The notes under the pieces are model-generated. The model was given only the letters and a program-made list of their open reading frames with translations, did no database searches and was not told the origin of the DNA. The position numbers and the translations under genes are program-made. Shown here in pieces: positions 17,028 through 24,799 of a DNA stretch of 64,000 bases. The stretch is taken from the NCBI GenBank assembly GCA_900102115.1, contig FNAW01000002.1, forward strand, positions 620,001 through 684,000. The letters run 5' to 3'. This stretch comes from Blastococcus fimeti (GTDB lineage: Bacteria > Actinomycetota > Actinomycetes > Mycobacteriales > Geodermatophilaceae). Position 1 is the stretch's first letter. The number at the start of each line of letters is the position of its first letter.

Positions 17028-18046
17028 AGGAGCCCCACGTCCTGCATGAGCTCGGTGACCAGCTCGGAGTCGAGCGAGCCGGGGTCGACGTCGGGGGCCT
17101 GCAGGTCGGCCAGCGGTGGGAGCGCCTCGGCGGAGGCCACCCCGACCCCCACGGCGTACTCCAGCGCCGAGCTGTCGGCCAGCCGCTCCTGCGCCTCGGG
17201 GCTGGTCAGCCACTCGACCAGGCGCTGGGCGTCGTCCTGTTGGTCGGACTCTGCGAGCACCCCGGCCCCGGAGATGCTGACGAAGGCGCCGGGGTCCTGG
17301 TTGCGGAAGTAGTGCAGCCGGGCGTCGTCGCCGATCAGGCCGTTCTGCGCCTGGTCGCGGAACCAGTAGTAGTGGTACGTGATGCCGACCGGGACCTCGC
17401 CCTCGTCGACGGCCTTCATGATCGCGGTGTTGCTGGCGTAGATCTCCGCGTTGCGCTGCAGCCCGGTGAGCCACTCGCGGGTCGCGTCCTCGCCCTCGAG
17501 CGCGAGCACCGCGCTGACGATCGCCTGGAAGTCCGCGCCGCCGGCGGCGATCGCCACCCGGCCCTCCCAGGCCGGTTCGGCGAGGTCGAGCATCGAGGCG
17601 GGCAGCTCGCCCTCGCCGATCTCCGCCGGGTTGTAGATCAGCGCGGTCGAGCGGGCGGCGAAGCCGACCCAGTTGCCCGACTCGGGGCGGTACCGCTCCT
17701 CCACCTGCTCTGCGGTCCGCGGGTCGACCGGCGCGAGGAGCCCGGCCTTGTCGACGACGTCGATGGACGGGCTGTTCTCGGTGAGGAAGACGTCGGCCGG
17801 CGAGGCGTCGCCCTCCTGCACGATCTGGTTGGCCAGCTCGGAGTCGTTGGCGTCGCGGAACTCCAGCTCGATGCCGGTCTCGTCGGTGAAGCCCTCGAGC
17901 ATCGTCCGGACCAGGCTCTCGTGCTGGGCGCTGTACACGGTGAGCGTCTCGGTGTCCGACGCCTCCGAGCTGCCGCAGGCGGCGAGCGCGACGACGACGG
18001 CGGTGGAGGTCAGCAGACCGGTTATCGCCCGGCGCAGCCTGATCAC
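17024..18046 (-). CDS. fbpA: Ferric iron-binding lipoprotein FbpA
   Basis: 340 residues. Signal peptide with lipobox LAACGSS (Cys about residue 24), then LTVYSAQHESLV, the start of the ferric-binding periplasmic-type protein fold, and the iron-coordinating tyrosine cluster ITYHYYWFRDQ near residue 215. It would capture Fe(III) outside the membrane and hand it to FbpB. It is the first gene of the operon; a DtxR/IdeR-like element lies about 50-65 bases before the start codon, consistent with iron repression. The substrate call depends on the paired tyrosines and family resemblance. Confidence 0.9.
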   Translation of the reverse strand: MIRLRRAITGLLTSTAVVVALAACGSSEASDTETLTVYSAQHESLVRTMLEGFTDETGIELEFRDANDSELANQIVQEGDASPADVFLTENSPSIDVVDKAGLLAPVDPRTAEQVEERYRPESGNWVGFAARSTALIYNPAEIGEGELPASMLDLAEPAWEGRVAIAAGGADFQAIVSAVLALEGEDATREWLTGLQRNAEIYASNTAIMKAVDEGEVPVGITYHYYWFRDQAQNGLIGDDARLHYFRNQDPGAFVSISGAGVLAESDQQDDAQRLVEWLTSPEAQERLADSSALEYAVGVGVASAEALPPLADLQAPDVDPGSLDSELVTELMQDVGLL

Positions 18047-18093
18047 TTCGCGAAGTCCTCCTGCATCGGTGCCGGTTCACACCCGGCCGGTAT

Positions 18094-18110
18094 GGCAAGG
18101 CACACCTAAG
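18094..18110 (-). promoter_or_regulatory. DtxR/IdeR-like iron box upstream of fbpA
   Basis: On the minus strand this reads CTTAGGTGTGCCTTGCC, close to the left two-thirds of the TTAGGTTAGSCTAACCTAA iron box. It sits about 50-65 bases upstream of the fbpA ATG, where an operator would be expected. The right half is imperfect. Confidence 0.5.
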
Positions 18111-18160
18111 CATGACGCGCCCCCGCAACCTCCGGCGCCTCGGCCTCCTGCCGCCGCCCG

Positions 18161-19468
18161 TCAGGCGGTCGTCAGCCCGGCCGGCCCGTCGCAGTCGCGG
18201 GCGCGGCCGAGCAGCAGCGCCCGCTCCCGCTCGTTGCGGGTGAGGCCCGCGGCCCGCTCGAACTCCGACCGCGCCTCGGCAGTGCGGCCCAGCGAGACCA
18301 GCAGGTCGCCGCGGACGGCCGGGAGCAGGTGGTAGCCGCTCAGCGCCGGGACGTCGACCAGCGCGTCGGCCAGTTCGAGGCCGGCGGCCGGCCCGTACGC
18401 CCGCGACACCGCCACCGCGCGGTTCAGCTCGACCACCGGGGACGGGGTCAGCGCGGCGAGCGCCTCGTACAGGCCGGCGATGGCCGTCCAGTCGGTGTCG
18501 TCCACGCTGCGGGCGCGGGCGTGGCAGGCAGCGATCGCCGCCTGCAGTGCGTACCGGCCCAGGCCGCTGGGCGCGGTCCGCTCGGCGCGGTCCAGCGCGG
18601 CCACCCCACGGGTGACGAGCACGCGGTCCCAGCGGCTGCGGTCCTGATCGGCCAGCAGCACCGACCCGCCGTCCGGGCCGGTCCGGGCGGCCAGCCGCGA
18701 GGCCTGCAGCTCCATCAGCGCGACCAGCCCGTGCACCTCGGACTCCCCCGGCACCAGGCCGGCCAGGATGCGCCCCAGCCGCATGGCCTCCTGGCAGAGG
18801 GCGGGCCGCGTCAGGTCCGACCCGGCCGTGGCCGCGTAGCCCTCGTTGAAGACCAGGTAGAGCACCTCGAGGACCGAGGCCAGCCGGGCGGTGAAGTCCG
18901 CGCCGGTGGGCATCTCGAAGGGCACGCGGGCGGCGGTGAGGGTCCGCTTGGCGCGGACGATCCGCTGCGCCAGCGTCGCCTCCGGGACGAGGAAGGCGCG
19001 GGCGATCTCGTCGGTGGCCAGCCCGCCCACCAGCCGCAGGGTGAGCGCGACCCGCGCTTCGCGGGAGAGCACCGGGTGGCAGGCGATGAACACCAGCCGC
19101 AGGACGTCGTCCTCCACGACCTCGTCCAGCGCCGCGGCCCAGTCCTCCTCGACGCCCTTCGACTCGACCAGTTCCCGGCCCAGCGCCTCGGTCTTGCGCT
19201 GCAGGTTCTGCGACCGGCGGAAGGTGTCGATCGCGCGGTGCTTCGCGATGGCCATGAGCCAGGCACCCGGCTTGGCCGGCACCCCCGACTCCGGCCACTG
19301 CTCCAGCGCGGCGACGAGGGCATCCTGCGCCAGCTCCTCCGCGAGCCCGACGTCGCCGGTGACCCGCGCCAGCGCTCCGACGATGCGGGCGGACTCCATG
19401 CGCCAGACGGCGTCGACGACGCGGTGCAGGTCCGCCGTCGACGCCGTCCGGGCCGGAGGGGTCGTCAC
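18161..19468 (-). CDS. ECF RNA polymerase sigma factor with DUF6596/TPR C-terminal domain (ECF42 type)
   Basis: 435 residues from GTG 19468. Region 2 (about 45-90) contains LAEELAQDALVAALEQWP and AWLMAIAKHRAIDTFRR. Region 4 (about 125-175) contains ALTLRLVGGLATDEIARAFL with the helix-turn-helix. A further 250 residues form the long C-terminal extension (FNEGYAAT, ALCQEAMRLGRIL, ELNRAVAVSRAYGPAAGLEL) that replaces an anti-sigma factor in the ECF42 group. It overlaps the upstream YCII/DGPF gene by GTGA (19465-19468), the hallmark genomic partner of ECF42. The signal sensed is not known for this group. Confidence 0.92.
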   Translation of the reverse strand: MTTPPARTASTADLHRVVDAVWRMESARIVGALARVTGDVGLAEELAQDALVAALEQWPESGVPAKPGAWLMAIAKHRAIDTFRRSQNLQRKTEALGRELVESKGVEEDWAAALDEVVEDDVLRLVFIACHPVLSREARVALTLRLVGGLATDEIARAFLVPEATLAQRIVRAKRTLTAARVPFEMPTGADFTARLASVLEVLYLVFNEGYAATAGSDLTRPALCQEAMRLGRILAGLVPGESEVHGLVALMELQASRLAARTGPDGGSVLLADQDRSRWDRVLVTRGVAALDRAERTAPSGLGRYALQAAIAACHARARSVDDTDWTAIAGLYEALAALTPSPVVELNRAVAVSRAYGPAAGLELADALVDVPALSGYHLLPAVRGDLLVSLGRTAEARSEFERAAGLTRNERERALLLGRARDCDGPAGLTTA

Positions 19469-19890
19469 GCCTCGCGCTGTGCGGTGAGCGTGTCGCGGAG
19501 CTCGTTCTCCTTGTCCTGCAGCTCGGGCGTGAACGCCTCGCCGAAGTCCTCGGGAACGGAGAACGGGCGGATCTCCAGCTCGCCGCCCCGGAAGGGCGCC
19601 TTGCGGGCCCACTCGACGGCCTCCTCCTTGGAGGAGACCTCGAAGACCCAGTACCCCGAGACGAGTTCCTTGGTCTCGGTGAACGGGCCGTCGATGACGG
19701 TGGCGTTGCCCTCGTCGTCGAACTGCACGCGGGCGCCGTAGGAGCTCGGCCGCAGCCCGTCGCCGTCGAGCATGATCCCGGCCTTGACCAGCTCCTCGTT
19801 GTAGGCGCCCATCGCCGCCAGCATCTCCTGGCTGGGCATCGCGCCCTGCTCGCTGTCCTCGGTCGCCTTGACGATCACCATGAAGCGCAT
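19465..19890 (-). CDS. YCII-related DGPF domain protein
   Basis: 141 residues from ATG 19890 (MRFMVIVKATEDSEQG). Contains VIDGPFTETKELVSGYWVFEV, the DGPF motif that names the family, in a ferredoxin-like fold. DGPF proteins are the usual partners, and often targets, of ECF42 sigma factors. Here it is the upstream gene and is translationally coupled to the sigma factor through a 4-base overlap. A C-terminal tail (FGEAFTPELQDKENELRD) goes beyond the core domain. No reaction is known; a role in oxidative or xenobiotic stress has been proposed for the family. Confidence 0.9.
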   Translation of the reverse strand: MRFMVIVKATEDSEQGAMPSQEMLAAMGAYNEELVKAGIMLDGDGLRPSSYGARVQFDDEGNATVIDGPFTETKELVSGYWVFEVSSKEEAVEWARKAPFRGGELEIRPFSVPEDFGEAFTPELQDKENELRDTLTAQREA

Positions 19891-20052
19891 CGGACTCTCC
19901 CTGTCGTGGAGACGGAGGCCGGACCTGCCGTCCGGCGTGGGCTCCGCTCCACCTTTCCGTCGAACGGGCTCCGCCGGAATCGACACGGCGGCGGAAAATC
20001 TTTCCGCCCGGTCAGGAGTGCGGTCGACCGGCGCCCGGGTACGGGCCCGGGC

Positions 20053-20436
20053 ATGGCTGACGACGGGGCATCGGGTGGGTTCGCCGGGCGACTGGGCGCG
20101 CACGTGGAGGCCGCCGACGACGGGTCGGCCCGCATCGCGTTCGAGGTGACCGACGAGCACCTCAACCCGGCGGGCACGCTGCACGGCGGGGTCCTGGCGA
20201 CCCTCGTCGACACCGCCATGGGGACGGCGGTGCGCAGCGCCACCGAGGACGACGACGTCCCGGCGACCAGCCAGCTGACCGTGACCTACCTGCGTCCCGG
20301 CAAGCCCGGCCCGCTGACGGTCACCGCCAGGGTCCGCACGAAGGGCGAGCACCTGACCGTGTGCGAGGCCGACGTGGAGCAGGACGGGAAGTCCATCGGG
20401 CACGCCGTCGCCACCTTCGCGCTGCTGCACACCTGA
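20053..20436 (+). CDS. PaaI family acyl-CoA thioesterase
   Basis: 127 residues from ATG 20053. The hotdog-fold motif NPAGTLHGGVLATLVDTAMG, with HGG and the Asp on the central helix, is the PaaI/4HBT-II active site, and VTYLRPGKPGPLTVTARV is the following strand pair. It would hydrolyse aromatic or short acyl-CoA esters in the cytoplasm. It stands alone, divergent from the YCII gene, whose first codon is about 160 bases away. Confidence 0.88.
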   Translation: MADDGASGGFAGRLGAHVEAADDGSARIAFEVTDEHLNPAGTLHGGVLATLVDTAMGTAVRSATEDDDVPATSQLTVTYLRPGKPGPLTVTARVRTKGEHLTVCEADVEQDGKSIGHAVATFALLHT

Positions 20437-20497
20437 CGACGGGCGGACGAGGTTCCGGGCTACCGGCCGGCCGGAGCCGACGGGCAGCCCGGACCGA

Positions 20498-20986
20498 TCA
20501 GACCGGGCCGGCGCAGTAGATGGTGCCGGGCTCGGTCACCATCTCGCCCTCCCAGAGGGCGTACTCCGTCTCGTCGGCGAAGTCCACGCAGATGTCCTCG
20601 ACGGGGGCGTCCTCGAAGTCCTTATAGGTCATCTCCTGGTCGTCGATCCCGACGATCTTGAACTGGGCCTCGTCGGAGCTGCAGTCGACCGTCTCGTACT
20701 CGGTGTCACTGGTCGTCTTGATGCAGTCGCCGACCTCCGAGGAGCCGGCCCCGAAGAGGCCGAGCGCACTGGCACCCACCACGCCGGCGACGACGACGCC
20801 TCCGGCGATGCCGAACCACTTCTTCTTCGAGGACCCGCCCTGCCCGGCCGGCGGCGTCGGGCCCTGCGGGCCCGGGTACTGGGGAGCCGGGTACTGGGCG
20901 GCCGGGTCGTAGCCGGGAACGCTGGAGCCAGGGCCGTTGGGCCCGGGGACGTGGGGGCCGGGGGCGTCGGGGCCGGGGACGGTCAT
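20498..20986 (-). CDS. Single-pass membrane protein with Pro-rich tail (LppU-like)
   Basis: 162 residues from ATG 20986. Residues 1-50 are Pro/Gly/Gln-rich (GPDAPGPHVPGP repeats), 56-78 form one membrane helix, and the extracytoplasmic part has VGDCIKTTSD and YETVDCSSDEAQFKIVG, the paired-cysteine pattern of LppU/SCO3897-type actinobacterial domains. Two further Cys (EDICVDF, TIYCAG) suggest two disulfides. Function unknown; such domains are exported and cell-surface. The gene converges with the thioesterase gene. Confidence 0.7.
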   Translation of the reverse strand: MTVPGPDAPGPHVPGPNGPGSSVPGYDPAAQYPAPQYPGPQGPTPPAGQGGSSKKKWFGIAGGVVVAGVVGASALGLFGAGSSEVGDCIKTTSDTEYETVDCSSDEAQFKIVGIDDQEMTYKDFEDAPVEDICVDFADETEYALWEGEMVTEPGTIYCAGPV

Positions 20987-21366
20987 GGGTTCTCCTGGGT
21001 GTCCGGAAGTGGTGCAGTCGCCGAGAGCTTGCCCCACGGCGTCCTGACCTGGCCGTTCGCCACCGCCTGCTCGGACTCGGCCCGGTAACGAAGCGTTCCG
21101 GACCGGCTCGCGTGACCCAGCCGCCCCAGGGCCGCCGCCGATGACGCTGCGCGCGCATCGGATGTCGAGGCGGACGCTCCGGGCATCGGGCACGCCGGCG
21201 CCACCGTGGTGCTCGACGCCCGACCCGTCCCCCGTTCGGGGGTACGGGATCGGAGAGCCTGCCTGCAGAAACACTCCTGGGGAGGGATCCCGCCGTCGGC
21301 CGGGGACGGCTAACCTGAAGGAGCCCGCACGGTTCTCCGCTGCGGCCGGAGTCCAGGAGGCACCCC
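20987..21366. other. Intergenic region with no convincing gene
   Basis: 380 bases between two divergent small genes. Open frames here lack family character or a ribosome site. A TAACCT (21311-21316) is a possible -10 box for the Cys-rich gene on the right, and the AGGAGG at 21355-21360 is its ribosome site. I see nothing else of note. Confidence 0.5.
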
Positions 21367-21603
21367 GTTCCCGCTCAGCACGGACGATGCGCCGACGCGC
21401 ACCTCGGCTGCCCCTGCCGGGGGGACGCGAACATCCACCAGGAGCGTGCCGCGGAGATCACCGAGGCCCGCGCCAAGGCGGGTGAGCAGGTCGAGTGCCC
21501 CGAGTGCGGCGGCCCGGCCACGCCTCTGCAGATCGTGACGTGGGGGCACTGCCGCCCCTGCCACACCGCCGACTCCCGCTCGATCCAGCCGCTGCGCTGG
21601 TAG
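21367..21603 (+). CDS. Small cysteine-rich zinc-ribbon-like protein with non-standard start
   Basis: About 78 residues ending RSIQPLRW. Cysteines occur in GRCADAHLGCPCRGD, then VECPECGGPA and GHCRPCH, so a treble or double zinc site is likely. The frame has no ATG, GTG or TTG between the preceding stop and these cysteines. A perfect AGGAGG (21355-21360) is followed after six bases by GTT (21367), exactly where a start codon belongs, so either GTT is used or the genome carries a G-to-T change or a sequencing error there. Role unknown; zinc-ribbon proteins of this size often bind RNA or partner proteins. Confidence 0.5.
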   Translation, partial: VPAQHGRCADAHLGCPCRGDANIHQERAAEITEARAKAGEQVECPECGGPATPLQIVTWGHCRPCHTADSRSIQPLRW

Positions 21604-21619
21604 CGGCGGCGGGCTGACC

Positions 21620-22027
21620 TCAGCGGCCGGGGCGCGCTCCGGCCAGTTCGCGGGCGGCCACCGCGGCGTCGGCGTCCAGCTGGTCGTCGATCGAGACCAG
21701 GAAGGTCTCCCAGGCCTGCTCGGGGGTGACCCCCAGCGCGGTGGCGATCTGGTCCCAGCCGGCACCGCCGCGCAGCGCCGCACGGATGCCGACCAGGCGG
21801 CTGTCGTGGGCCTTGCGTGCCACGACCTCGCCGAGGGCGAGCAGTTCGAGGGACTCGTGCACGTCGAGCTGGGTCTCGGTGTCCTTCAGGGCGGCCCAGT
21901 GGTCGTCGTCGTCGCGGACGGTGTTGAGCGTGGTGTCGCCGTTGTCGCGGCGGCTGAGGAAGTCGAGTCGGGTCGCGGCCGTGGGCAGCGAGAACTCCGC
22001 AGCCAGGACCTCGGGGGTGATGCTCAT
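21620..22027 (-). CDS. Hypothetical protein with helix-turn-helix-like segment
   Basis: 135 residues from ATG 22027 (a GTG at 22045 is an alternative). N-terminal strand-helix region (SITPEVLAAEFSLP), a helical middle (ESLELLALGEVVARKAHDSRLVG) and GAGWDQIATALGVTPEQAWETF, which looks like a helix-turn-helix recognition unit. No known family recognised. It could be a small DNA-binding regulator. It is convergent with the Cys-rich gene, 16 bases apart. Confidence 0.65.
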   Translation of the reverse strand: MSITPEVLAAEFSLPTAATRLDFLSRRDNGDTTLNTVRDDDDHWAALKDTETQLDVHESLELLALGEVVARKAHDSRLVGIRAALRGGAGWDQIATALGVTPEQAWETFLVSIDDQLDADAAVAARELAGARPGR

Positions 22028-22117
22028 GACCGAGGTGTCCCCCACCGCTTCGGCGTGGCAAACCGGCAGGGACGCATCTCACCCGTCCGGCGTCGGTGTT
22101 CACGCTCCGCGCACGAG

Positions 22118-22154
22118 CGAGGGCCCGCACCCCGGTACGGGATGCGGGCCCTCG
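22118..22154 (-). terminator. 12-bp perfect stem hairpin
   Basis: CGAGGGCCCGCA, 13-base loop, TGCGGGCCCTCG, about 10 bases past the stop of the 22165 gene on the minus strand. Likely intrinsic-type terminator without a T-run. Confidence 0.6.
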
Positions 22155-22164
22155 GCCGGACGGG

Positions 22165-23136
22165 TCAGCTGGAGACGCCGACCGCTTCCTTGGCCAGGTC
22201 GGCCAGCCGCGTCTGCGCGGCGCTCGCCACGTTCGACCGCTGCTTGTGGGTCTCCTCGTAGCGGATGATCACGTTGATGTCGTGCGGCGTCGCCAGCTGC
22301 TTGATCGCCTTCACGGCGTCAGAAGCCGCCATCGAGTCGTAGCCCTTGATCGGCAGCTCGTCCGCGGTGACGTCGCCGAGCTCCTCGCGGGCGGCCTTCG
22401 CGATGTCGGCCGCCTTCGGGTTGCCCTCGCGCCGGGCGATCCGCTCGGCGCGGCGCAGGCCGGCCGCGCGGCTGACGGTGAGCGTCTCGCGGACGGCGTC
22501 GGTCAGCGCGACGGCGCGGTCGGCCACGGCGCCGAAGCGCTCGGTGGTCTCCTCGCCGGCCTGCTGCACGGTGTCGACGGCGCTGTTCACCGTGTTGTGC
22601 ACGAACCGGACCGGCGCACCGGCGGCGCGGGCGACGGTGCCGGCGACCTTCTGCAGGGGGGTCGCCACCAGTGCGGCAGGGCCACCCAGGGCCTCCTCGG
22701 CGAGCACGACGGTCAGCCACTCGACGGTGGCCTTGTGCGCGTCGACCAGCTTCTCGGCGAGGCGCTGGACCGTCGTCTCACCGGCCTTCTCGGCGAGCAC
22801 CTTGAGGTAGGTGGCCCGGTCGAGCAGCTGGTGCTCGAGCTGGAGGTCGGTGAGCAGGGCCTCCTCGAGCGGGATGGCCTGCTCGAAGGTGGCCTTGAGG
22901 ACGGCGGAGAGCCGGCCGATCGCCGGGGTGACGACGTCGGGGACGCCGCCGGCCGCACGCAGCGCCTCGGTGATCTCGATGGTGCGCGCCGCCGCGTTGT
23001 CGGCGTTCTGGGTGAGCTCACGGCGGACGGCGTCGGTACGGGCCTGGGAGATCCGCGTCCGGGCGACCTGCTCCTCGGTCTGCGTGAGCAGGACGAGGGC
23101 GCGCAGCTGGTTCTGGATCTTGGTGGTGTCGGTCAT
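22165..23136 (-). CDS. Helical protein, ferritin-like N-terminal region
   Basis: 323 residues from ATG 23136. Almost wholly alpha-helical: the first 150 residues (TEEQVARTRISQARTDAVRR, then FEQAIPLEEALLTDLQLEHQLLDRA) resemble a ferritin-like four-helix bundle with scattered Glu and His. The middle is amphipathic (AGTVARAAGAPVRFVHNTVN) and a basic C-terminal part (GLRRAERIARREGNP) precedes INVIIRYEETHKQR. I do not recognise an enzyme. Its upstream region holds TTAGCACTC, half of a CIRCE heat-shock operator. A strong hairpin ends the gene. A stress-related binding protein is a reasonable guess only. Confidence 0.6.
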   Translation of the reverse strand: MTDTTKIQNQLRALVLLTQTEEQVARTRISQARTDAVRRELTQNADNAAARTIEITEALRAAGGVPDVVTPAIGRLSAVLKATFEQAIPLEEALLTDLQLEHQLLDRATYLKVLAEKAGETTVQRLAEKLVDAHKATVEWLTVVLAEEALGGPAALVATPLQKVAGTVARAAGAPVRFVHNTVNSAVDTVQQAGEETTERFGAVADRAVALTDAVRETLTVSRAAGLRRAERIARREGNPKAADIAKAAREELGDVTADELPIKGYDSMAASDAVKAIKQLATPHDINVIIRYEETHKQRSNVASAAQTRLADLAKEAVGVSS

Positions 23137-23200
23137 GACGAGTGACAACTCCGTGGGATCGGGGATGACCTGACGGTCTGGGTGATGCCCCGATCCCGCG

Positions 23201-23209
23201 GAGTGCTAA
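23201..23209 (-). promoter_or_regulatory. Exact CIRCE half-site
   Basis: On the minus strand reads TTAGCACTC, identical to the left half of the CIRCE element TTAGCACTC-N9-GAGTGCTAA bound by HrcA. The right half at the correct 9-base spacing matches in only 4 of 9 positions. It lies 65-73 bases before the start of the helical protein gene. Confidence 0.25.
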
Positions 23210-23234
23210 CTCCTGCAAGCAGATTGCTAGCAGT

Positions 23235-23256
23235 GAGGCCGGTCACGACCGGCCTC
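23235..23256 (-). terminator. 10-bp perfect hairpin
   Basis: GAGGCCGGTC / GACCGGCCTC with a 2-base formal loop, 5 bases past the stop of the small zinc-ribbon gene. Likely terminator separating it from the next minus-strand gene. Confidence 0.6.
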
Positions 23257-23261
23257 GGCGA

Positions 23262-23465
23262 TCAGACGAACGCGTCCTGCTGGCGGTCGAGCGGGGCCCG
23301 CGGGGTGACGCCGAAGCGGAGGACCGGCTGGGTGTCGTCGTCGCGCAGGTGCTGCGGCGCCAGGCGGGGACGGCGCACCGGCAGCGGGGACGGCGGCAGG
23401 CGCTTGCCGCAGCCGACGCAGAACCGTCCGCGCTGCTCGACCGCGTCGCAGTGCGTGCAGGACAT
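23262..23465 (-). CDS. Small zinc-ribbon protein
   Basis: 67 residues from ATG 23465, preceded by a GGGAGG ribosome site. The N-terminus MSCTHCDAVEQRGRFCVGCG has CxxC...CxxC spaced as a zinc ribbon; the rest is Pro/Arg-rich and unstructured. Such proteins are common and uncharacterised, and may serve as small adaptors. It is bounded downstream by a clear hairpin. It is not obviously in an operon with the NUDIX gene at 23595, which lies 129 bases upstream. Confidence 0.7.
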   Translation of the reverse strand: MSCTHCDAVEQRGRFCVGCGKRLPPSPLPVRRPRLAPQHLRDDDTQPVLRFGVTPRAPLDRQQDAFV

Positions 23466-23594
23466 GATGCCTCCCGGGGCGTGCTGGAACCGACGGAGAC
23501 GACAGTCGCAGACCCCGGCGGCGATCCGGGTCGGCCGGTATGCGGTGGTACGACTCGTCACCCAACCGTCATCCACCCAACGGGATCGTCGCGC

Positions 23595-24071
23595 TCACGC
23601 AGTGGGAGCGGCCCCGGTGAGGTGCTCGGCGAGCCGGTCGAGGAAGGGCACCTGTCCCTTCACGAGCTTGGCGCGGGCCTGGTCGAGGGAGAACCACGCC
23701 GCCCGGTCGACCTCGGGGAACTCCTGGACGCGGCCGGAGCGCGGCGGCCACTCCAGCTCGAAGGTGTTGCTGACGCAGGCGCCCGCGTCCAGGTCGCCCT
23801 CGGCCGCCCAGATCGTGAGCACCTTCCCCGAGGCGCGCAGCTGACCGAGCGGCACCAGGTCGGTCGCCGGGACCGGCGAGCCGAGCTCCTCGGCGAACTC
23901 GCGGTGGGCAACGGCCAGCGGGTCCTCGTCGGGGCCGTGCTCGCCCTTGGGGATCGACCACGCGCCGTCGTCCTTGCGGGCCCAGAAGGGCCCGCCCATG
24001 TGCCCGATCAGCACCTCGCGGCCACCCGGGCCGAGCCGGTGCAGCAGGATCCCGGCGCTGGCCCTCGGCAT
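23595..24071 (-). CDS. NUDIX hydrolase
   Basis: 158 residues from ATG 24071. A complete NUDIX box, GEHGPDEDPLAVAHREFAEE followed by LGS, matches GX5EX7REUXEEXGU with all metal-binding Glu present. The N-terminal SAGILLHRLGPGGREVLIGH and the WARKDDGAWSIPKG element match the NUDIX group that handles diadenosine polyphosphates and damaged nucleotides in actinobacteria. Substrate likely a nucleoside diphosphate derivative. Cytoplasmic. It is 24 bases downstream of the DUF4234 gene and may be co-transcribed with it. Confidence 0.92.
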   Translation of the reverse strand: MPRASAGILLHRLGPGGREVLIGHMGGPFWARKDDGAWSIPKGEHGPDEDPLAVAHREFAEELGSPVPATDLVPLGQLRASGKVLTIWAAEGDLDAGACVSNTFELEWPPRSGRVQEFPEVDRAAWFSLDQARAKLVKGQVPFLDRLAEHLTGAAPTA

Positions 24072-24095
24072 GCCGGCGATTCTGCCGCGCCGGGC

Positions 24096-24656
24096 TCAGA
24101 CCAGGCTGGTGCGGGTGACGCCCTGGCTGCGCCAGTAGTCGTTGAGGGCGTTGTTGGTGCGGACGAACCAGATGAAGGGCCCGACGAGGATGAAGATGCC
24201 GGGGAAGAACCAGAGCCCGGTGAGCGCGGTGACCGGGGGCGCCTGCCCGCGACGCTCGTAGAGCCTGCCCACCTCGTTGCTCAGCAGGAACGGCGAGACG
24301 ATCCCGAAGATCACCGCGATGAGCAGGGCGATGATCCCGCCCAGCCCCTCGCCGGTGTGCCGCTTCATCTCCTCGTGGGTCTGGAAGTAGTAGACGAAGC
24401 CCCAGATCCCGAGGGTGACGAAGAACAGCAGGATGATCATCCCGGTCGGGCGCATGGTGCCGAGCGCGCCCGTGGGCGAGCTGTACTGCGCCCACGGCGG
24501 CGGCCCCGGCATCGACTGGGTCGGGTAGCCCTGCTGGCCGTACTCCGGCTGCCCGTACCCGGGCGGCGGTGGCGGTGGCGTCGACCCGTAGGGCTGCGGC
24601 CCGCCGACGTCCTGACCGCCGACCGGACGCGGCGACTCGTGCTCAGGCGTGGACAT
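24096..24656 (-). CDS. DUF4234 membrane protein (copy 1)
   Basis: 186 residues. A Pro/Gly/Tyr/Gln-rich tail (residues 1-70, PPPPPPGYGQ-type) is followed by four hydrophobic segments holding the DUF4234 core: RPTGMIILLFFVTLGIWGFV, YYFQTHEEMKRHTGEGLGG, and TGLWFFPGIFILVGPFIWFV, ending with LNDYWRSQG. It is about as similar to its neighbour at 24800 as recent duplicates are. The HTGEGLGG loop is shared. Function of the domain is unknown; the tail looks disordered and cytoplasmic. Confidence 0.88.
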   Translation of the reverse strand: MSTPEHESPRPVGGQDVGGPQPYGSTPPPPPPGYGQPEYGQQGYPTQSMPGPPPWAQYSSPTGALGTMRPTGMIILLFFVTLGIWGFVYYFQTHEEMKRHTGEGLGGIIALLIAVIFGIVSPFLLSNEVGRLYERRGQAPPVTALTGLWFFPGIFILVGPFIWFVRTNNALNDYWRSQGVTRTSLV

Positions 24657-24743
24657 CCCAGTTCCTCCTGACGTGAGCGCAGGACCGCAGTCTGGACCGC
24701 CGCGCGAGTCCGTGGGGACAACCGGCGCGCGGAGCGGAACGCG

Positions 24744-24782
24744 GACCGGCCGCGCCGTCGCGAGGCGACGACACGGCCGGTC
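24744..24782 (-). terminator. Inverted repeat between the two DUF4234 genes
   Basis: GACCGGCCG ... CGGCCGGTC with additional pairing inside (CGTCGC/GCGACG), 17 bases past the stop of the second DUF4234 gene on the minus strand. It separates the two paralogues transcriptionally. Confidence 0.5.
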
Positions 24783-24799
24783 GAGGTGCTGCGGGCGGG

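Noticed and set aside
15432..19298. A 1288-codon minus-strand open frame spanning fbpB, fbpA and the sigma gene
   Set aside because: Only the part after 17027 is real (fbpB); the rest is out of frame with fbpA and the sigma factor.
21141..21485. 114-codon plus-strand frame
   Set aside because: No family features, overlaps the Cys-rich gene in another frame and has no ribosome site.
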